Below, in pieces: positions 33,063 to 35,554 of a stretch of DNA of 35,554 nt; the first letter of the stretch is position 1; the number at the start of each line of letters is the position of its first letter. Source of the DNA: Pedobacter fastidiosus (lineage in GTDB: Bacteria; Bacteroidota; Bacteroidia; Sphingobacteriales; Sphingobacteriaceae); assembly GCF_014306625.1 (NCBI RefSeq), contig NZ_JACRYL010000017.1, positions 55,196 through 90,749 of the forward strand, written 5' to 3'. A model generated the notes under the pieces. The model had not been told where the DNA came from, made no database searches, and was given only the letters and a program-made list of their open reading frames with translations. The position numbers and the translations under genes were made by a program.

Positions 33063-34046
33063 TTACTGTACCAACAAATTGCAACCTCTAATATCCGCAT
33101 TATCAAAACGACCTAAAACTTCGAAACTTTGATCTGGATAAATTTTTCCAAGATCTTGGGTTGCAATAAAAGAGCAGGAATTAATATTGGCAAGATCGAT
33201 TACATTTACACCACCGGTTTTGCCATTGGGGATTAATGTTAAAGGATCATTAGTATCGCGAATCAACACTTTCATCCATGGTGGACAATTAAAAATACCT
33301 TCACCTAATGAATAAGCCTGCGAAAGTAATTCTGTCATTCCGTATTCGCTATGAATAGATTTTATCCCGAAACCATTGGTTAGCTGTTCATGTAACTCCT
33401 CACGAACCATTTCTTTGCGTTTGCCTTTCATGCCACCAGTTTCCATAATAATTAGGTTTGGGAAATCTATATCGTGTTGCTCAACAAAATCTAATAGGGC
33501 ATAGGTAACTCCAATGAGCACTGTTTTTTGATTCTTTTCTTTTAGTCCTTGAAGCGTTTGCAAAAGCTCATCGTGATTATATAAAAAGTAGCCGCTTTGT
33601 GGATGCTTGCTCTTTTCGATTAAATCATTCACCATGTAAATTAATGAAGAACCCGCTCTCTGTTGATAAGATGGCAACAAAGCTAAAAAGCAATAATCTT
33701 CAATATCTCCATAAAATTGATTAAAAGCTTGAAGGTAGCTTTGTTCGTACAACTTAACATTGGTAACATGATGACTGCTCTGAACCATTCCTGTAGTGCC
33801 AGAACTGCTGAAAGTTATTTCAATTGAGTTTGTATTACTTAAAATGCTATGGCTTTTAAAAAAACTTATCGGTAGAAATGGAATCTGTTCAATCTCCGAA
33901 ACTGCTTCAATATTGGTGTGCAAATGATGAATGTATTCCTTATAAACAGCGCAATGCGCTGCTTGGAATTTAAATGTTTCTATGGCCAGTTTTTTAAATT
34001 GTTCATCATTTTTAATTGAAAAAATAGCTTCAGCGGTTATATTCAC
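33063..34046 (-). CDS. LuxE-like acyl-protein synthetase (ANL superfamily)
   Basis: 327 residues. ANL-type phosphate loop ITFSSSGTTG (77-86) and adenylation motif EYGMTE (234-239), with a C-terminal part typical of the LuxE/PaaK family. It should activate a fatty or other carboxylic acid as acyl-adenylate, possibly loading it on a protein. No luminescence genes are near, so the role is not bioluminescence; in Bacteroidota such genes may serve lipid or secondary metabolism. The start is GTG 34046; no earlier in-frame ATG. A TACTTTTG box (minus, 34058-34051) lies 4 bases before it. Confidence 0.8.
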   Translation of the reverse strand: MNITAEAIFSIKNDEQFKKLAIETFKFQAAHCAVYKEYIHHLHTNIEAVSEIEQIPFLPISFFKSHSILSNTNSIEITFSSSGTTGMVQSSHHVTNVKLYEQSYLQAFNQFYGDIEDYCFLALLPSYQQRAGSSLIYMVNDLIEKSKHPQSGYFLYNHDELLQTLQGLKEKNQKTVLIGVTYALLDFVEQHDIDFPNLIIMETGGMKGKRKEMVREELHEQLTNGFGIKSIHSEYGMTELLSQAYSLGEGIFNCPPWMKVLIRDTNDPLTLIPNGKTGGVNVIDLANINSCSFIATQDLGKIYPDQSFEVLGRFDNADIRGCNLLVQ

Positions 34047-34050
34047 AACG

Positions 34051-34058
34051 CAAAAGTA
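34051..34058 (-). promoter_or_regulatory. -7-like box before the LuxE-like gene
   Basis: TACTTTTG on the minus strand matches TAnnTTTG. It lies in the 19-bp gap after the membrane-protein gene, 4 bases before the GTG. No TTG at -33, so it may be chance. Confidence 0.35.
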
Positions 34059-34065
34059 CGAAGGC

Positions 34066-34425
34066 TTATGCTATTTTTTCGTCAGTTTTTTTAACGAGCA
34101 TCGCTTTGCGAAATTGATAACCGCAATAACCGCTTATTCCGGCAGCCAACCCACTTAAAATCCCGGTTACAAGAAGCAATCCCCACCATAATTTTATCCC
34201 TGTCATAACTGCAACTCTACTGGCTAAAACATTATCATTAGGTAAGCTTTTGAAAAGTGCGTAACCAACCCAAAGTAAAAATATAGCTAAGAAAGATTGC
34301 CAGAAAGCAATTTTACCCGTTTTGCCAATAATGCCACAGGTAGCGAAAGAAATAACAATGATTACCCACCAAGGCATAACCATTTGAAGAAGAAAACAGA
34401 TAATTAATATGACGATGAAAACCAT
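34066..34425 (-). CDS. Small integral membrane protein of unknown function
   Basis: 119 residues with about four predicted membrane spans (near 2-18, 20-35, 40-58 and 75-100), joined by short loops and ending in a Lys-rich cytoplasmic tail (KAMLVKKTDEKIA). No family is recognised. It starts 6 bp after the penicillin-acylase gene and ends 19 bp before the LuxE-like gene, all on the minus strand, which suggests one operon and perhaps a shared role at the envelope. Confidence 0.75.
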   Translation of the reverse strand: MVFIVILIICFLLQMVMPWWVIIVISFATCGIIGKTGKIAFWQSFLAIFLLWVGYALFKSLPNDNVLASRVAVMTGIKLWWGLLLVTGILSGLAAGISGYCGYQFRKAMLVKKTDEKIA

Positions 34426-34431
34426 TTTTTG

Positions 34432-35554
34432 CTATTTTGAAATTTTTAAACGAGAGATAATTGTGCCTGATTTATCATCGGCAGATTGCATATAAAACAA
34501 ATCGTAAAGTTTACCACTTGCCCAAGTATCAATCATGTTATCGTAGAATTTACTTCCGGGATTGCCCGATTGCCCGCCCGGATAAACACCATGACCTTTT
34601 GGCGTTTTACCTAGTTCGATAACCATTCGCCAAGAAGGACCATTGCTTTCGCCAAGCGCATTTATAGTGCTTTTCGCTCCGCCAATCATCAATACTTTTG
34701 ATCCAAATCCTGGAATTTTTGCTAAATGTGGAACATTGGTTTGTTTAACATTTGCCCAGTTCCAATCTTTATTTATTGGTCCGAATCTTCGCTCTAAACT
34801 ATCGCAACTGTATTTAAATGCTTCATTAACTAAATCGGAAAGGGTTTCCTTTTTACTAGTCTTTGTATTGTCGTACCATTTGGAATTTGGTTCTTTTAAA
34901 ATCATTTCTACAGTACGATCTCTAGATGGATAACGCATTGGAATTCCGTCGACTTCGAAATCATCATTCCAAATGTCGAAACTTAAACGTTTAGTCCAGA
35001 TTTCGAAAACACTTGCTGCAATTTCTTTTGCATCATATCTTTTATTCCACTTGGTTAAATAAGATAAAGCTTCTTTTTGGGTTGCATTAAGTTGTTCAGT
35101 ATTGACCAAAGGCACAAGAGCAGGCAATAAATTTTGCGCCATAATGCTATAATTATCAGTTTGCATTAACCTAATGCTATCCAAAGTTGCCTTAGTCATA
35201 GCAGTAAGTCGATCGTTAATTCTTTTGCCTCGTTCGTATGGTGCAAACTCCCAATTAATATAATATGGATAAGTTTTATCTGTAGAAGATTGATTTGCAG
35301 AACTTACAAATCCTCGTGGTGGATTTTTCACTGTTGGATTTTGACTTGCAGGAATCCATCCTTGCCAATCGTAAGCTGGATCTGTTCCATCCAAAATAAA
35401 TTTACCCTGATCTTTCCATTTTAACGGAAACTTGCCATTTGGAGTGATGGCGATATCATTATCAACACTTGCGAAAACAAAGTTTTGAGCAGGTGCAGTG
35501 TAGAATGTTAAGGCTTTACGGTAATCGTTGTAGTTTTTTCCACGATTTAAGTAA
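34432..35554 (-). CDS. Penicillin acylase family protein (peptidase S45), C-terminal part
   Basis: The frame is open to the window edge, so the 5' part is missing and the true start is outside. 373 residues are visible. Typical S45 beta-subunit sequence: FYTAPAQNFVFASVDNDIAI, KWKDQGKFILDGTDPAYDWQGWIP and NPPRGFVSSANQ. The autocatalytic N-terminal Ser of the beta subunit is not in the window, so catalytic competence cannot be judged. The family are periplasmic Ntn hydrolases that cleave amides, including acyl-homoserine lactones and beta-lactam side chains. Downstream, 6 bp away, is the small membrane protein gene. Confidence 0.88.
   Translation of the reverse strand, partial: YLNRGKNYNDYRKALTFYTAPAQNFVFASVDNDIAITPNGKFPLKWKDQGKFILDGTDPAYDWQGWIPASQNPTVKNPPRGFVSSANQSSTDKTYPYYINWEFAPYERGKRINDRLTAMTKATLDSIRLMQTDNYSIMAQNLLPALVPLVNTEQLNATQKEALSYLTKWNKRYDAKEIAASVFEIWTKRLSFDIWNDDFEVDGIPMRYPSRDRTVEMILKEPNSKWYDNTKTSKKETLSDLVNEAFKYSCDSLERRFGPINKDWNWANVKQTNVPHLAKIPGFGSKVLMIGGAKSTINALGESNGPSWRMVIELGKTPKGHGVYPGGQSGNPGSKFYDNMIDTWASGKLYDLFYMQSADDKSGTIISRLKISK

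Noticed and set aside
1..35554. tRNA, rRNA, CRISPR or IS element
   Set aside because: No cloverleaf, rRNA-like block, regularly spaced short repeats or transposase ORF could be seen by eye.

Overview
The window looks like chromosomal DNA of a low-GC Bacteroidota bacterium, most likely Sphingobacteriaceae (Pedobacter-like). Three things point there: promoter boxes of the TTG-N19-21-TAnnTTTG type, a division and cell-wall (dcw) cluster in the Bacteroidota order with a PASTA-type division PBP and no ddl or murF, and genes typical of the group (serine palmitoyltransferase, a histone H1/Hc1-like protein). The genus is inferred from how the proteins read; no search was run.

Layout. 1-1160 is non-coding and holds two full copies and a truncated third copy of a 510-bp tandem repeat. 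Each full unit contains a long hairpin whose two arms have changed together between copies. 1277-2419 encodes a WecA-type phosphoglycosyl transferase. 2562-5278 carries gap, a GNAT acetyltransferase and pgk (lower glycolysis) and ends in a strong terminator. 5579-21880 is the dcw cluster: mraZ, rsmH, ftsL-like, ftsI, murE, mraY, murD, ftsW, murG, murC, ftsQ, ftsA, ftsZ, closed by a terminator. Most junctions overlap or are a few bases apart, so the set is probably mainly one transcription unit making lipid II and the divisome. Four longer gaps carry repeats or palindromes: ftsI-murE, ftsW-murG, murG-murC and ftsA-ftsZ.

22051-25195 has a monocistronic serine palmitoyltransferase gene, an Hc1-like small basic protein, a small exported protein and dapA (minus strand). 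25290-27302 is ligA (minus strand). 27402-33061 is a mixed patch: an HTH/AbiEii-type toxin-antitoxin pair, an AcpH-like protein, a patatin-like lipase, the core gene tyrS, and an Xre/RES toxin-antitoxin pair. 33063-35554 (minus strand) has a LuxE-like acyl-protein synthetase, a small membrane protein and the C-terminal part of a penicillin-acylase-family enzyme that runs off the window.

The strongest unexplained signal is the repeat array at the left edge, where compensatory base changes imply selection on folding. Next are nested inverted repeats with two DnaA-box-like sites before ftsZ, three 10-bp-spaced GTGG boxes before mraZ, and several promoters so close to start codons that leaderless mRNAs are predicted. 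No tRNA, rRNA, CRISPR array or insertion-sequence transposase was seen.
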